Shown here piece by piece: positions 52,695 through 63,400 of a DNA stretch of 64,000 nucleotides. The stretch's first letter is position 1. Each line of letters begins with the position of its first letter. The notes beneath the pieces are model-generated. The model worked only from the letters and a program-made list of their open reading frames with translations. It was not told where the DNA came from and did no database searches. The DNA comes from Rhizobium hidalgonense (lineage in GTDB: Bacteria; Pseudomonadota; Alphaproteobacteria; Rhizobiales; Rhizobiaceae): assembly GCF_002914525.1 (NCBI RefSeq), contig NZ_LODW01000043.1, positions 1 to 64,000 of the forward strand. Direction: 5' to 3'. The position numbers and the translations under genes are program-made.

Positions 52695-55600
52695 GTTGAA
52701 CAAAGCGCCAATCTCCGACCTGTTCAATGTCCCCAATCGTTTTCTGCGATCGGTTCATCTGGAGAAGGATTTCGCAGATCCCAACGCTCTGGAAAATTAC
52801 ATCGTGACGCCCGCCATGGCGGAAGCCGTGGGTCGCGTCGCAGATGGACTGCGCAGTGGGTCTTCCCACCGCGCATGGCGTGTCACGGGCGATTACGGTG
52901 TTGGTAAATCCTCCTTCGCACTGCTCCTGTCGCATCTTTTGAGCGGCTCCAAAAATGCCGAAAGCATTGATATCTCCGACGCAATCGGATGGTCCGACCG
53001 GCGTTTGGAGAAGGACGTCTATTGGCCAATCCTGATCACCGGGGCACGAGAGGGGATTGTCCAGTCTATTCTTCGCGGTGTGGAAGAGGCGCTGGGGGTT
53101 GCCGGTCGCCATATGCCGTCTATTGACCTGGAAAGCTTGCAGCACGCGATCAGCGCCTGCAAAACGGCAAAAACCACGAGGCCATTCGACCGTTTGATTG
53201 CCCTCCTCCGCGAACAGGCGGCCGAGTCTTGTCTCGGTGTCGCGCTAATCATCGATGAGCTTGGAAAGCTGCTCGAATATGCGGCGCAGAACCCGGACGC
53301 GCAGGATGTCTATGTTCTGCAGCGCCTAGCCGAAACTGCCGCACGAAGTGGAGAGAAGCCCTTTCTCGTCATCGGGCTTTTGCACCAGGGTTTTCAAGCC
53401 TATGCCGAGAGGCTGCCGGTCGCAACGCGCCATGAATGGGACAAGGTCGCTGGCCGATTTGACGAAATTGTCTTTGATCAGCCTCTCGCCCATACCGCGG
53501 CCTTGATTTCCGGCGCGCTGGGGCTCTCCACGGAAAGTCTGCCGACTGAAACTCTCGAAGAAGCTCGCGAAGCAGCTCGCGCGACCGGATCTATGGGTTG
53601 GCTGGGCGGCGCCACAACAAGCGCAACGACGATGGATGCCTCGCGCATCTATCCATTGCACCCGACCCTGTTGCCGCCGCTGGCACGATTTTTCGCTCGG
53701 TTTGGACAAAACGAGAGATCGCTGTTCGGATTTCTCCTGTCGGGCGAACCATTCGCCCTTCAGTCCTTTAGCGAACGAGCCCACGTGGGCGACGCTTGGT
53801 ACACTACTGGCGAGTTCTATGACTACGTCCGCGCCAATTTCGGCCATCGCCTGACCGGGCAGAGCTACCAGAGTCAGTGGTTGCGGATCGCCAATACCAT
53901 CGACGCCCTGGCTGATAGGGCCCCGCTTGAACTAAAGATCGCCAAGACGGTGGGACTACTCAATCTTCTCGATGCCGACGATCTGCTGCCAACCAGGAGA
54001 GCAATCCACGCTTGCCTCTCAACCGTTCCAGAGACTGACGTCGATCAGGCCATCGAGCAACTGGAACGCGATGGCGTCTTGTTCAGCCGTGGCGAGCGCA
54101 GCGGCTTTCGGCTTTGGCGCAATGCAAGCGTCAACCTAATCGCAGCTTTCGAGAATGCCAAACGTGCGCTGGGACCAGTCGAGAAGGTTGGACTGCATCT
54201 GGCGCCGTTCCTGGCCCACGACACGTTGCTCGCACGCCGCCACTATCTCGAAACCGGCACGATGCGCTATTTCGAGATCCGCTGCGCTATCGGTGATCGC
54301 CTTGCCGAGACGATCGCAGCACCGTGCAACGGCGATGGCATTGTAACGCTCGTTCTTCCCGACACGGCAGAGGAGCAGTCTGCAGCGCGGGAACTCGCAA
54401 AGGCCGCAACCACAAATCTGGAGAATGTCGTTGTCGGAATCCTGCGCCCGCTCTCGTTCCTGGCCCCCGAATTATCGGCGGTGCGGTATTGGCAGTGGGT
54501 CCAGAACAACACACCGGAACTCCTCGATGACACCACCGCCGCAGAAGAAGTGTCGCGGCAGCTGCATTTTGCGATACGCTCGCTGACGTCGCAGTTCGCC
54601 ATGGTCTCGGGTCTCGACCGTTCCAGTGCCTCTATGGTCGAATGGTATCACCGGGGCGCAGAGCTCGCGCTCGAGACAACGCTGACGAACACGCTCTCGC
54701 TTCTTTGCGACAGGCTGTTTACCAGCGCCCCGCGTGTTGCCAACGAGCTGATCAATAAGAACGTCCTGAGCAGCGCTGCAGCCTCAGCGCGCATGCGCCT
54801 CATCGAAGGCGTGTTCGAGGCGGCAGAGCGACCATTGTTCGGAATGGACGCGGTCAAGGCGCCGCCGGAAAAGTCGATCTATCTGTCAATCTTCAAGGCA
54901 GGTCGCCTTCATGTCGAGGCAGACGGCCACTTCCAGCTGGCCGAACCAACACCGGAAAATGACCCGCTGAACCTGCGGCCTTCGCTTTCGCGGCTGATGT
55001 TCATGATCCGCCAGGGTTTGGGCAATCGTGTTTCCGTCAGTGCCTTGCTGGACGACCTCAAGCAGCCGCCATACGGCGTGCGCGACGGCCTAGCGCCCCT
55101 GCTACTTGCTCTGGTCCTCAAGATCCACAGCCACGAGCTTGCGGTCTATGAGAGCGGCACCTTCCTCGCGCGCTTTGGCGCCCTGGAATTACAGAGAATG
55201 ACACGCGCGACCGCCGCGTTTGAGATTCAGTATTGCAGCGTAGAAGGCGTGCGATCGGACGTTTTCGGCCAGCTGGCTAAAGCTTTCGCAAACGGCGTGA
55301 CCGATAGACAGCCAGTACTTCTGGACGTCGTCCAGGAGCTTTGCCAGTTTGCCGCCCGGCTGCCGGAGCAAACACGCAAATCCCGCGGTCTGTCACCCGT
55401 CACGCGCGCTGTCCGCGATGTCTTGACGACTGCCACGGAGCCGGCGACGCTGTTGTTTCATGACCTGCCAAAGGCTTGCGGAGTCGAAGCTTTCGCCCTG
55501 GATGCCCCTTCCTCGCCCGAAGCTGCGGAGCAGTTCGTTACGCTTTTGGGCGAAGCCATCAACGAACTGCAGACGGCCTATGGCAAACTTCTCGAGCGCA

Positions 55601-56154
55601 TCGTCGATCGCGTGGCGGAAGCATCGGGTTTTGAACCGGGAAGCTTTGATCGCATCGTACTGGCCAATCGGGCGGCGCGGGTTTCATTGCTCGTGCGCGA
55701 GCCTAGATTGCGCGCCTTTGCGCTCCGGCTCAGAGATCCCGGCCTTTCGAACGATGCATGGGCCGAAGCGCTGGCAAGCTTCGTTGTCGCCCGACCGCCG
55801 TCTAAATGGATGCCGGGCGACGAGGCCCGGTTCGGTGAGGAGATCGGTGCACTTGCTGAACTTTTTAAGAAAGTAGAGGCGGCGACCTTCAATAGCTCCG
55901 ACGGTCACGCGGCGCCGGATGCTGTCAGGGTGAACCTGACGCGGCCTGACGGGCAGGATTTCGTTCAGGTTGTCGAAAACATCACTCTTTCGCCAACCGA
56001 GGAGCGCGTCATGGAGGACCTGGCGTCGATGCTTCCTCAGGGCGAACACAAGCGTGTGCAACTGCTCACCAATCTGTTGCTCAGAGAGCTGAAGGCCAAG
56101 AGCGATGTGGCATCAAAAGAGCCGGAGACGGTTGGAAATCAGGTCAAGTCATGA
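52687..56154 (+). CDS. sspC: SspC-like large P-loop ATPase
   Basis: 1155 residues from ATG 52687 (overlap of 8 bases with sspB). An N-terminal NTPase domain has Walker A GDYGVGKSSFALLLS (68-82) and Walker B GVALIIDELGKLLEYA (about 184-199), followed by FLVIGLLHQGFQAYAERLP. The rest is a long helical region without known motifs. It fits the ATPase component of SspABCD, which supplies energy to the modification complex. Its start and its place between DUF4007 and the PAPS-reductase-like gene are the main support. BREX PglY-type ATPases are an alternative family with similar layout, but no pglZ or pglX is present. Confidence 0.82.
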   Translation: MSELNKAPISDLFNVPNRFLRSVHLEKDFADPNALENYIVTPAMAEAVGRVADGLRSGSSHRAWRVTGDYGVGKSSFALLLSHLLSGSKNAESIDISDAIGWSDRRLEKDVYWPILITGAREGIVQSILRGVEEALGVAGRHMPSIDLESLQHAISACKTAKTTRPFDRLIALLREQAAESCLGVALIIDELGKLLEYAAQNPDAQDVYVLQRLAETAARSGEKPFLVIGLLHQGFQAYAERLPVATRHEWDKVAGRFDEIVFDQPLAHTAALISGALGLSTESLPTETLEEAREAARATGSMGWLGGATTSATTMDASRIYPLHPTLLPPLARFFARFGQNERSLFGFLLSGEPFALQSFSERAHVGDAWYTTGEFYDYVRANFGHRLTGQSYQSQWLRIANTIDALADRAPLELKIAKTVGLLNLLDADDLLPTRRAIHACLSTVPETDVDQAIEQLERDGVLFSRGERSGFRLWRNASVNLIAAFENAKRALGPVEKVGLHLAPFLAHDTLLARRHYLETGTMRYFEIRCAIGDRLAETIAAPCNGDGIVTLVLPDTAEEQSAARELAKAATTNLENVVVGILRPLSFLAPELSAVRYWQWVQNNTPELLDDTTAAEEVSRQLHFAIRSLTSQFAMVSGLDRSSASMVEWYHRGAELALETTLTNTLSLLCDRLFTSAPRVANELINKNVLSSAAASARMRLIEGVFEAAERPLFGMDAVKAPPEKSIYLSIFKAGRLHVEADGHFQLAEPTPENDPLNLRPSLSRLMFMIRQGLGNRVSVSALLDDLKQPPYGVRDGLAPLLLALVLKIHSHELAVYESGTFLARFGALELQRMTRATAAFEIQYCSVEGVRSDVFGQLAKAFANGVTDRQPVLLDVVQELCQFAARLPEQTRKSRGLSPVTRAVRDVLTTATEPATLLFHDLPKACGVEAFALDAPSSPEAAEQFVTLLGEAINELQTAYGKLLERIVDRVAEASGFEPGSFDRIVLANRAARVSLLVREPRLRAFALRLRDPGLSNDAWAEALASFVVARPPSKWMPGDEARFGEEIGALAELFKKVEAATFNSSDGHAAPDAVRVNLTRPDGQDFVQVVENITLSPTEERVMEDLASMLPQGEHKRVQLLTNLLLRELKAKSDVASKEPETVGNQVKS

Positions 56155-57002
56155 AGTCATACAGTGCTGACATAAAAGATATTTTTGGGGACGTTGAGCC
56201 ACGACATATCCTTAGCCTGAGCGGCGGGAAAGACAGCGCGGCACTGGCAATCTATCTGCGCGATCGGGTTCCAACGATCGAATACATCTTCCATGATACC
56301 GACAAGGAACTTCCCGAGACCTACGACTATATTGCCCGGCTGGAGGCCATCCTGGGCAAGCCGATCGTGCGCACGACGCCCGCCGACAGCTTCGATCACT
56401 GGCTGGCCGTCTATCGAGGCATGCTGCCATCCAACCACCGCAGATGGTGCACGCGCATGCTGAAGCTGAAGCCATTCGAGACCTATGTCGGCGATGGACC
56501 CGTCATCAATTATGTCGGTCTGCGCGCAGACGAAAACCGCACCGGTTATATCAGCACGAAGTCGAACATTCTCGCGGTATACCCATTCCAGGACGACGGG
56601 CTTGTGCGCTCCGATATCATCCAGATCCTTGAGGATTCCGGTCTGGGTCTCCCGCCCTACATGGATTGGGGCCGCTCCCGCTCTGGCTGCTATTTCTGCT
56701 TCTATCAGCAGAAGATCGAATGGGTGCGCCTGCTTGAAACCCATCCGGATCTTTATGAACTGGCGATGGAATATGAGGAACGCTCCGTCCAGTTCGGCGA
56801 ACAGTTCTACTGGTGCCAAAGCGAGTCGCTGCGTCAGCTGAGGGAGCCTGACCGGGTCGAAAAGATCAAATCCGACTGGGAGAAGGCCCAGGCCCGCAAA
56901 CGGGCGAAGCGGACCAACCGCTCGCTCATCGAGACCCTGGGGGGCCTGGAGGTCGAAGACGACGCCCATCTTCGGGACGGATGTCTGGTTTGCTCGATTT
57001 GA
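56151..57002 (+). CDS. sspD: SspD/DndC-type PAPS-reductase-like ATP pyrophosphatase
   Basis: 283 residues. The PP-loop SGGKDSAALAIYLRD (24-38) binds ATP to activate the DNA backbone phosphate. Conserved Cys residues (Cys100 in RRWCTRML, Cys180 and Cys183 in SGCYFCFYQQ, Cys278 and Cys281 at the end) could hold the iron-sulfur cluster known in DndC. YVGLRADENRTGYIS also fits the family. The start overlaps sspC by four bases. This gene with sspA defines sulfur modification of DNA. A 26-base gap separates it from sspF. Confidence 0.9.
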   Translation: MKSYSADIKDIFGDVEPRHILSLSGGKDSAALAIYLRDRVPTIEYIFHDTDKELPETYDYIARLEAILGKPIVRTTPADSFDHWLAVYRGMLPSNHRRWCTRMLKLKPFETYVGDGPVINYVGLRADENRTGYISTKSNILAVYPFQDDGLVRSDIIQILEDSGLGLPPYMDWGRSRSGCYFCFYQQKIEWVRLLETHPDLYELAMEYEERSVQFGEQFYWCQSESLRQLREPDRVEKIKSDWEKAQARKRAKRTNRSLIETLGGLEVEDDAHLRDGCLVCSI

Positions 57003-57028
57003 GGTAAGCGGCGGGGGGCCGGAATATT

Positions 57029-58867
57029 ATGGCGGGACTGGGGAAAAAATGGGTGCGGTTCGTACGGCAGTACGGCCCGATCGCGCGTAACGACAATATG
57101 TACGATGAGCGCATCCAGAAGTCAGCCAGGCGCTATGGCGTCGATGCGATCAATTTTCCTCACCCTTACGAAGCGCGACTGCTTGCAGCGATTTCGCCGG
57201 ATGCTCCAAAGGCGAGGTCCGTGGTCCTGACAGGCACCGCCGGCGACGGCAAGAGCCGCTTGTGTGGGCGTGTCTGGAAGGCGCTTGGTGGCGATGAACG
57301 GACCTGGGGACTTGATGAAATTTATCATGAGACCAGAGCCCAGATCGCCGGTAGAGAACGGGTCGTCGGAATAATCCGCGACCTCACCGCTCTCCCCGAA
57401 CAGGGCCCTTATGGCGCTTTTGCCGACAAGACATCGTTGCTTCTCGCCGTCAGTAGCGCATTCCTGGACGCGGATCCTGACACGATCTACGTCGTCGCCG
57501 CCAACGATGGGCAGTTGATGGATACCTGGCGTCGCCTGGACAATGGCGGATCCGCAGCCGAAACCCGCGCCCTGCTGGAACAGTGCCTCATCGATGGCAG
57601 AGAAGCCGAGAACGTGGCCTTCTTCAATCTCAGCACCGTTCCTTGCACGGAGATATTGGAGCTGGCTCTTTCCGCGCTGTTGTCTCATCCGGGCTGGAAC
57701 GAAGCTTATCAGGACAGCGAGCCTGATGGCTTTTTTGGACCGGACTGTCCGATCCGCCGGAACTACGAAATCCTTTCCTCTGCGCCTTTCCAGAGCAGGT
57801 TGATCGCCCTCTTCAAGCTGATGGAGCTCAACGAGCTGCATACGCCGATCCGCCGCGTTCTTCTACTCTTGTCCAACATGTTGCTCGGCCATCCTGCGGC
57901 GACAGACCGTCTGATGCAGCCCGCAGACATCAGGGGCTACATCCATGATCGCACGGCGTTCAAGGGCGACATCTACCAGAATGTCTTTGGGGCCAACCTG
58001 ACGCCGGCGCGTCGGGATGGGTTGGAAATCATCGAATTCCTCAACCGCTTTGGCATTGGAGAGGAGACCACCAACCGAGTAGACAATATTCTCGTCTTCG
58101 GACCAAATGACGAGAATTTGCGCGTTTATTATCAGGAGCTGATCGAAAATGGCTTATCCAGGGATAGTTTGGAAAGACTTCGGTCCCTGCGCAATCAGTA
58201 TCTTGAACATCCGGAAACCGCGCAGGACAATGATCATGAGTTTCTAGCGTCGCTGGCGGCGCAGCGGCGCAAAATGTTTTTTACGATCCCGGATGAGCAG
58301 GCGGCCGAGCTCCGCCTCTGGGATCTGACCGTTTTTAGACATGCAGGCGAATTCCTATCTGCTGTCGTGGAACCGCTGCAACGCGGGGAGCGCGTCGTCC
58401 GTGCCAACGTGGCGCAGATCGTCAAGGGTCTGAACCGGGTGTTTACGGGCATGCTGGTTTCTACCGACCGCGAGCTTCTGATCGCCTCTGGCCTGTCGGG
58501 GTCCACAACTGCAGTAAGTCAAATCCTGCAGGAGCGCGTGAGTGTCGCCCCCCGCAAGGGTGAAAGGATCGAAATCATCTGGGATGGCCTGCCCACGCTG
58601 GTCGTCCATCTGGACGATCATACGCGGAGCCGTCTGCCTCTCAATCTCGTTCGATACGAGTTTCTCACCCGCGTGGCCGAGGGCGCACTGCCAGGCAGCT
58701 TTTCGCGCGAGTGCCATGAAGACATCCTCGCTTTCAAAAGTTCGCTTCTGGCAGCTTTGGCGCGTTCGCGCCCTCAGGAGGATACGGGTGACCTTGTCTT
58801 CCGCCTGTTGACGTTGAATGCCGAAGGCGAGCCGGCCGATGAGGCCATTGAGGTCCGTTATGCTTGA
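57029..58867 (+). CDS. sspF: SspF/DptF-like restriction ATPase
   Basis: 612 residues from ATG 57029; a second ATG at 57098 lacks a ribosome site. A P-loop domain at the N terminus has Walker A VVLTGTAGDGKSRLCG (65-80). Later segments (RVVGIIRDLTALPEQG, TIYVVAANDGQLMDTWRRLD, VAFFNLSTVP) fit DptF-type proteins of phosphorothioation-dependent restriction. The C-terminal 350 residues show no motif I know. It is the first gene of the restriction half (F, G, H) and overlaps sspG by 8 bases (ATGCTTGA). Confidence 0.78.
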   Translation: MAGLGKKWVRFVRQYGPIARNDNMYDERIQKSARRYGVDAINFPHPYEARLLAAISPDAPKARSVVLTGTAGDGKSRLCGRVWKALGGDERTWGLDEIYHETRAQIAGRERVVGIIRDLTALPEQGPYGAFADKTSLLLAVSSAFLDADPDTIYVVAANDGQLMDTWRRLDNGGSAAETRALLEQCLIDGREAENVAFFNLSTVPCTEILELALSALLSHPGWNEAYQDSEPDGFFGPDCPIRRNYEILSSAPFQSRLIALFKLMELNELHTPIRRVLLLLSNMLLGHPAATDRLMQPADIRGYIHDRTAFKGDIYQNVFGANLTPARRDGLEIIEFLNRFGIGEETTNRVDNILVFGPNDENLRVYYQELIENGLSRDSLERLRSLRNQYLEHPETAQDNDHEFLASLAAQRRKMFFTIPDEQAAELRLWDLTVFRHAGEFLSAVVEPLQRGERVVRANVAQIVKGLNRVFTGMLVSTDRELLIASGLSGSTTAVSQILQERVSVAPRKGERIEIIWDGLPTLVVHLDDHTRSRLPLNLVRYEFLTRVAEGALPGSFSRECHEDILAFKSSLLAALARSRPQEDTGDLVFRLLTLNAEGEPADEAIEVRYA

Positions 58868-60401
58868 AATGCTGCCGGCACCGCCGGTTTCTGATCACAG
58901 ATCCAATGATATGTGGGTCGACGAGCAAATATGGGGCCATCGGCTTTGGGACGCGACGAGTCCCTGGCTCATTTTTTTGGAGTTCATGGGGGTTGCGGAA
59001 TCAAAGGACCGCGACGGCCAGTTATTCGACGCTGCCAGCTCGCACTACCCGTTGCGGTTTCGACCCGCGCAGAGAATGTACCTTCGCAACATTCTCTATA
59101 ACAATGAGCGGTTGACCCGTATTGAGGCGAAAGGATTGGCAGACAGCGCCGCCTGGACCGAATGGCTGTCTTGGATCGAAGAAAACGCACAAGGCGTCCC
59201 TTTGCGCGATTTCAGCTATCTCAAGCGTCGCTTTGGCTCTTTCAGAGACTTCGCGGCTCTTATTTCGATGCTCCGCGGAACCACCATCGAGAACGGAACG
59301 AACAAACGCTGGTCATCGCGCTTCGTCTTTCCATTTGGTCGGCATGCGCTGTACGAGGATCTTAATGTCAAGAGCAACTCGCCGTCGCGTGAGTACATCA
59401 ACTTTGGACTGCCTGGCGAGCTAGTCTACCAGATGCTGTCCCGATCGAGCGCGGCACCTGCTTTGGCCGAGGAGCTTGCCAAAGGCTTTGATGGCGATCG
59501 CTGCGATCGGTTACTATCGCTTCTCGAGCCCGATCAGCCGGAAGACCGACACTGGCGAGGCAACAGCTACCTTCCCTACCAACGCCACCAGTGTTTTGAC
59601 GACCTAGCCGGCGACTGGCTGACGCTTCTTCGCGGCGATCAGCCGCGCTTTGACATCTATCCTCATTTGGCCATTTTGGGCGCCTTTCATCTTATGCGCT
59701 ACCAATTATCAGTTGGAGCAGAAATTAGTGGGACCGAACAGCCCACATTTGTCTGCGAGATCGTCGGTTCGCGCCGAACGCCCGTGCGTGATCTTTCGAT
59801 TGGTAGCTTCCAGCGAAATGATTCAATTCCTGCTCGCGCAATCGATAGCTACCTGGATAGCATCATCACATCTGCCGAGTGGGAAAGAGCTCTGGAGACA
59901 GACACGCCGTTCCAGGAATGCCGGCGTGTGCTTCGTCAAACTGTTCGATGGGGTGATGGCGACGATTACAGCGGACCACACGAACCCGCCGAACTGGCGG
60001 GTGCCGTCAAGAGGGCTGCGCAAGCGCGCCACCGCCAGCACGTTGCCCATGTGCACCGATCCTATGGGGGCGGCGCGGGCCTTGTTTCCCGTCGCGGCAC
60101 GACACAGTTGCGATACGCCCCAAACGACGCACTGTTGAAAAGCGTAATTCTCGCCAATGTCGATGTTCGAATGGATTTCGCGGAGTTTCTCGACCTGTTG
60201 TTCCAGCGATATGGCCTGGTCATCGGCGACAAGGAAGCAGCCCAGGTCCTCTCGGAAGATGAATATGATCGCAAGGCGTTTCAGAATAATGCGGCAAGGC
60301 TGGAGCGTCGCCTGAGGACGCTTGGAATGCTGCGCCGGCTGTCCGACGCCTGTGCCTATGTTGAAAATCCCCTCTCATCGAAAGTCGGCGATCGTGTTTG
60401 A
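58860..60401 (+). CDS. sspG: SspG/DptG-like restriction subunit
   Basis: 513 residues from ATG 58860. No enzymatic motif is visible. The first 60 residues (DEQIWGHRLWDATSPWLIFL, EFMGVAESKDRD) and LRFRPAQRMYLRNILYNNER look like the DptG-type middle subunit by position and size. The end (residues about 430-500) has a helical segment VRMDFAEFLDLLFQRYGLVI. It is assigned by order between F and H; sequence support is modest. Both flanking junctions are 8-base overlaps. Confidence 0.65.
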   Translation: MLEMLPAPPVSDHRSNDMWVDEQIWGHRLWDATSPWLIFLEFMGVAESKDRDGQLFDAASSHYPLRFRPAQRMYLRNILYNNERLTRIEAKGLADSAAWTEWLSWIEENAQGVPLRDFSYLKRRFGSFRDFAALISMLRGTTIENGTNKRWSSRFVFPFGRHALYEDLNVKSNSPSREYINFGLPGELVYQMLSRSSAAPALAEELAKGFDGDRCDRLLSLLEPDQPEDRHWRGNSYLPYQRHQCFDDLAGDWLTLLRGDQPRFDIYPHLAILGAFHLMRYQLSVGAEISGTEQPTFVCEIVGSRRTPVRDLSIGSFQRNDSIPARAIDSYLDSIITSAEWERALETDTPFQECRRVLRQTVRWGDGDDYSGPHEPAELAGAVKRAAQARHRQHVAHVHRSYGGGAGLVSRRGTTQLRYAPNDALLKSVILANVDVRMDFAEFLDLLFQRYGLVIGDKEAAQVLSEDEYDRKAFQNNAARLERRLRTLGMLRRLSDACAYVENPLSSKVGDRV

Positions 60402-63400
60402 CGCGCAATACGTTATTGGCAAGGTCGCCACGTCCTTTCTACGCGAAGAACTTAGGAACGACGTGGACAGTGGCACGGCGCGTTTCGTGCTGGACGGGCT
60501 AAGTATCAGCCAGACCGTCGCGATCGCAAAGGCAATCCTGAACGATCCCTTTTTGGCACCTTTGATCGACCTGAAGCTTCCAAAGTCGCTGTTCGATAGC
60601 TTCGGCCTTCCCGATGATGTCATTACCGAACGGAATGCCACCTATTATCGAAGTGCGGAATGCACGCGTTCCGCCTTCGTCGTCACCAATGCATCAGCTC
60701 CTGGAAACGAAGCACAAGAGATGTCGCTTCATGAACTGACACCCCTTGGGGCGGCTCAGCTCTTCGAAAAGCTGCCAGCATGGGTGGCCGCCGCAGGCAC
60801 GGATCTGGGACTGAATGAAGAAGCTCGGCTTCACTGGGAAAGGGCACTGGGCGGGCTGACCGCGCTGGGCTCAATCTCGCTGGAACGGTTCGCGAGATAC
60901 GTTGTTGCTGTGCGCGAGGCCGTCGAAATCCACGGATATCCCATTGTCCAGGCTTTGGGATACGCACTTCCACCGTTGAGGATCCCCTGCGATCCAACCG
61001 CCTTTGACGCAATCCGGGACCGCTCCCTGCGACATGTTTCCGCATGGAGAAAGGAATACCAGAATCTTCGCCGCCGCAGGCATCCCTATTTGCTCAAGCA
61101 GAACCCGTCGCAGATTGCTCTGTCTGTCGACGAACTCCAGGCCGCCTTTGACAAGGCCAAGGACACGATCCCCTTGCCCCTCCATCAGGTGGTCGAGACC
61201 TTCATTGCCGCAAGGCCCGGGTGGAACGAGGCTGCCGAGGCTTTGGCCCTGTGCGAATGGGAACAGATCAAGCCGCTGTTCGAGGGGCTGACCAAGGAAA
61301 AGACCAACCTTGGCCGAGAGACCATCAAGTTCTACGAGGAAGGACAGCCTGACCTTTTAACGAAAGACGAGGATGAGTACCTCTCACTTCTGGCACGGCG
61401 CAAATCGCCCTCGGCGGACGATCTCGATATCCAGTTCTACGAACGTCATCGCAACGAGATCGCCACAGATCGCAAACTGAAATCAGCTTGGGACAAGTTC
61501 ATTTTTGGCCGGCCGCTGGAGACGGAAGATTTCCTGGCTGGCTTGGCCGCTGTCATGGAAACCCTCAATGCCCGTGCCCTTCCTGGCGTCGCGCGGCACA
61601 TGACGATCCGTTGTGATAGCGCCACGAAGCGGGAGCTTCGCAGCCTCAACACCGAGGCCGGATTGTATTTCGCTCTCCGTTATGCCGGCCTCCAAACAAT
61701 CGTCGGACCCAACGTTTCACTTGAGCTTGGCTCTCTCATGGAGTTTCCAAGCGTCGTCGAGACCTGGCGGGCCGGCAAGGACAAAGCGGCGTCGAACAAG
61801 TCTGTCTCGAAGGCCGCACTGCAGCTCAAGTTTTCGTTCGAGATGGAAACCACCGACGTCGACGGAGGATCAACACCTCCGGCGCAGGCGCAGTTGATAT
61901 GGAAGTATAGGCCCTTTGTGATTTCCTCGCAGCTGACCGATGATTGGGAAAGGCTCGAAGATCACCCCTTCGTATTGCCGCGCGCCGGCCGTGAGCCTGG
62001 CGTGGGTGGCCAGCGATCCGGAGCGATCGATCTTTCCGACATCAAGACCCTCGTCCCCGCATTCGATCGCGATCGCGGTTCGCTTTTGCCGACCTACCGA
62101 AAAGAACGCGACCTGCGCCTCATCTGGCCGGAAAATCTGCGCACGGCGCTGTCACAAGGTCTGGTGTCGGCTGAATCCGCTCGGAAGCTCGAACAGAGCT
62201 TTCTGAGGTTTATAGCGGCCTACAGTGAGGCAATCGGCCGTTTCCGTACGGAAGGCGCAATTCAGCCGCTCTGCCGCACTCAGGCGACCTGCTATTCAGA
62301 ACTTCTGGCGACGGTCATTGCCGAAGCACCTGGAGATCGCAACAGCGAAGCACTGCTTCGGCCGATCCTTGAGTTGGGCCAGGCGAGTATCCAGGACGGC
62401 GCGCCTGCGGCCATCATCGCGCCGTGGCACCCCTTGCGTTTGGCGGCGATGTGGCGAAAAGCCAAACTGGTGTCTGATGTCGTCTCGCTGGTACTGCAAA
62501 CGCCACAAGGTCTGGATGGAGACAGCAAGCTCTTTTTCAAGGATCTCGCCGAAGACCTCGCCCATCCTTTCTATCCCGAGGTGGTTTCGTGGTGGGGTGG
62601 ACGGAAGCCGGAACTTCTGTCGCTGGCAGATTGCGAGAGCGACTACTCGCTTCACGAGCCGCCGGTGGTTGATCGAGATGATGCCAGCGAAATTAGCGAT
62701 GATCCTCGGCCGGGCAGTCAATGTCTGCTGGATCTCGCCGATCGCTACATGACCCTTCATCCCCACGAACGTGCCAATATGTCGCTCGTTCTCTACAATT
62801 GCGACTCGGCCCGTCTCCCGCAGCAGATCGTCGAAGGAATGAGCGCCCTGCGCGAAGACGAAGACATTCGTTGCCAGATCATGATGCGCCACACCGATCC
62901 GACACGGCTGCGGCAAATTTACAGATCCATTCTGACCGACAGCAACGACAATCCGCAAGTCCTGTCCCCGTCCGAAGCAACGCAGGATTTCATGGCCAGA
63001 CTGCGCATCAGCGTCATAGCCGATCAAGCCGCACCTCCTGATCCTCGCGATGGTCGACCTTACGATATCGTCTTCAGCCAGGACGTGATTTCTCGCCATG
63101 CGGTGTTGGAATGGTACGCGGAAGCTGCTGAACCAGCAGACCTTGATACACTCCTGCCCGCACGCTGGTCGAGGCGGCGACCGGCAGCTGCCGACGATCT
63201 GAAATCCGCTGTCTATCTCTGTTCACCCGTTCAAAGCCGCGAGGGCTGGCAGTATCTCTCGGCCATCACGTCGTTCCTCAAAGATCATCGGCTCGGACAG
63301 GAGGGTCGCCATCTTCTGCCTGTGCGACAGCTCGATTTCCGCGACCAGCGAACCGCACGGATCTTCGAAGAGACCCACAATCTTGGCGCCTGGGTCGTCA

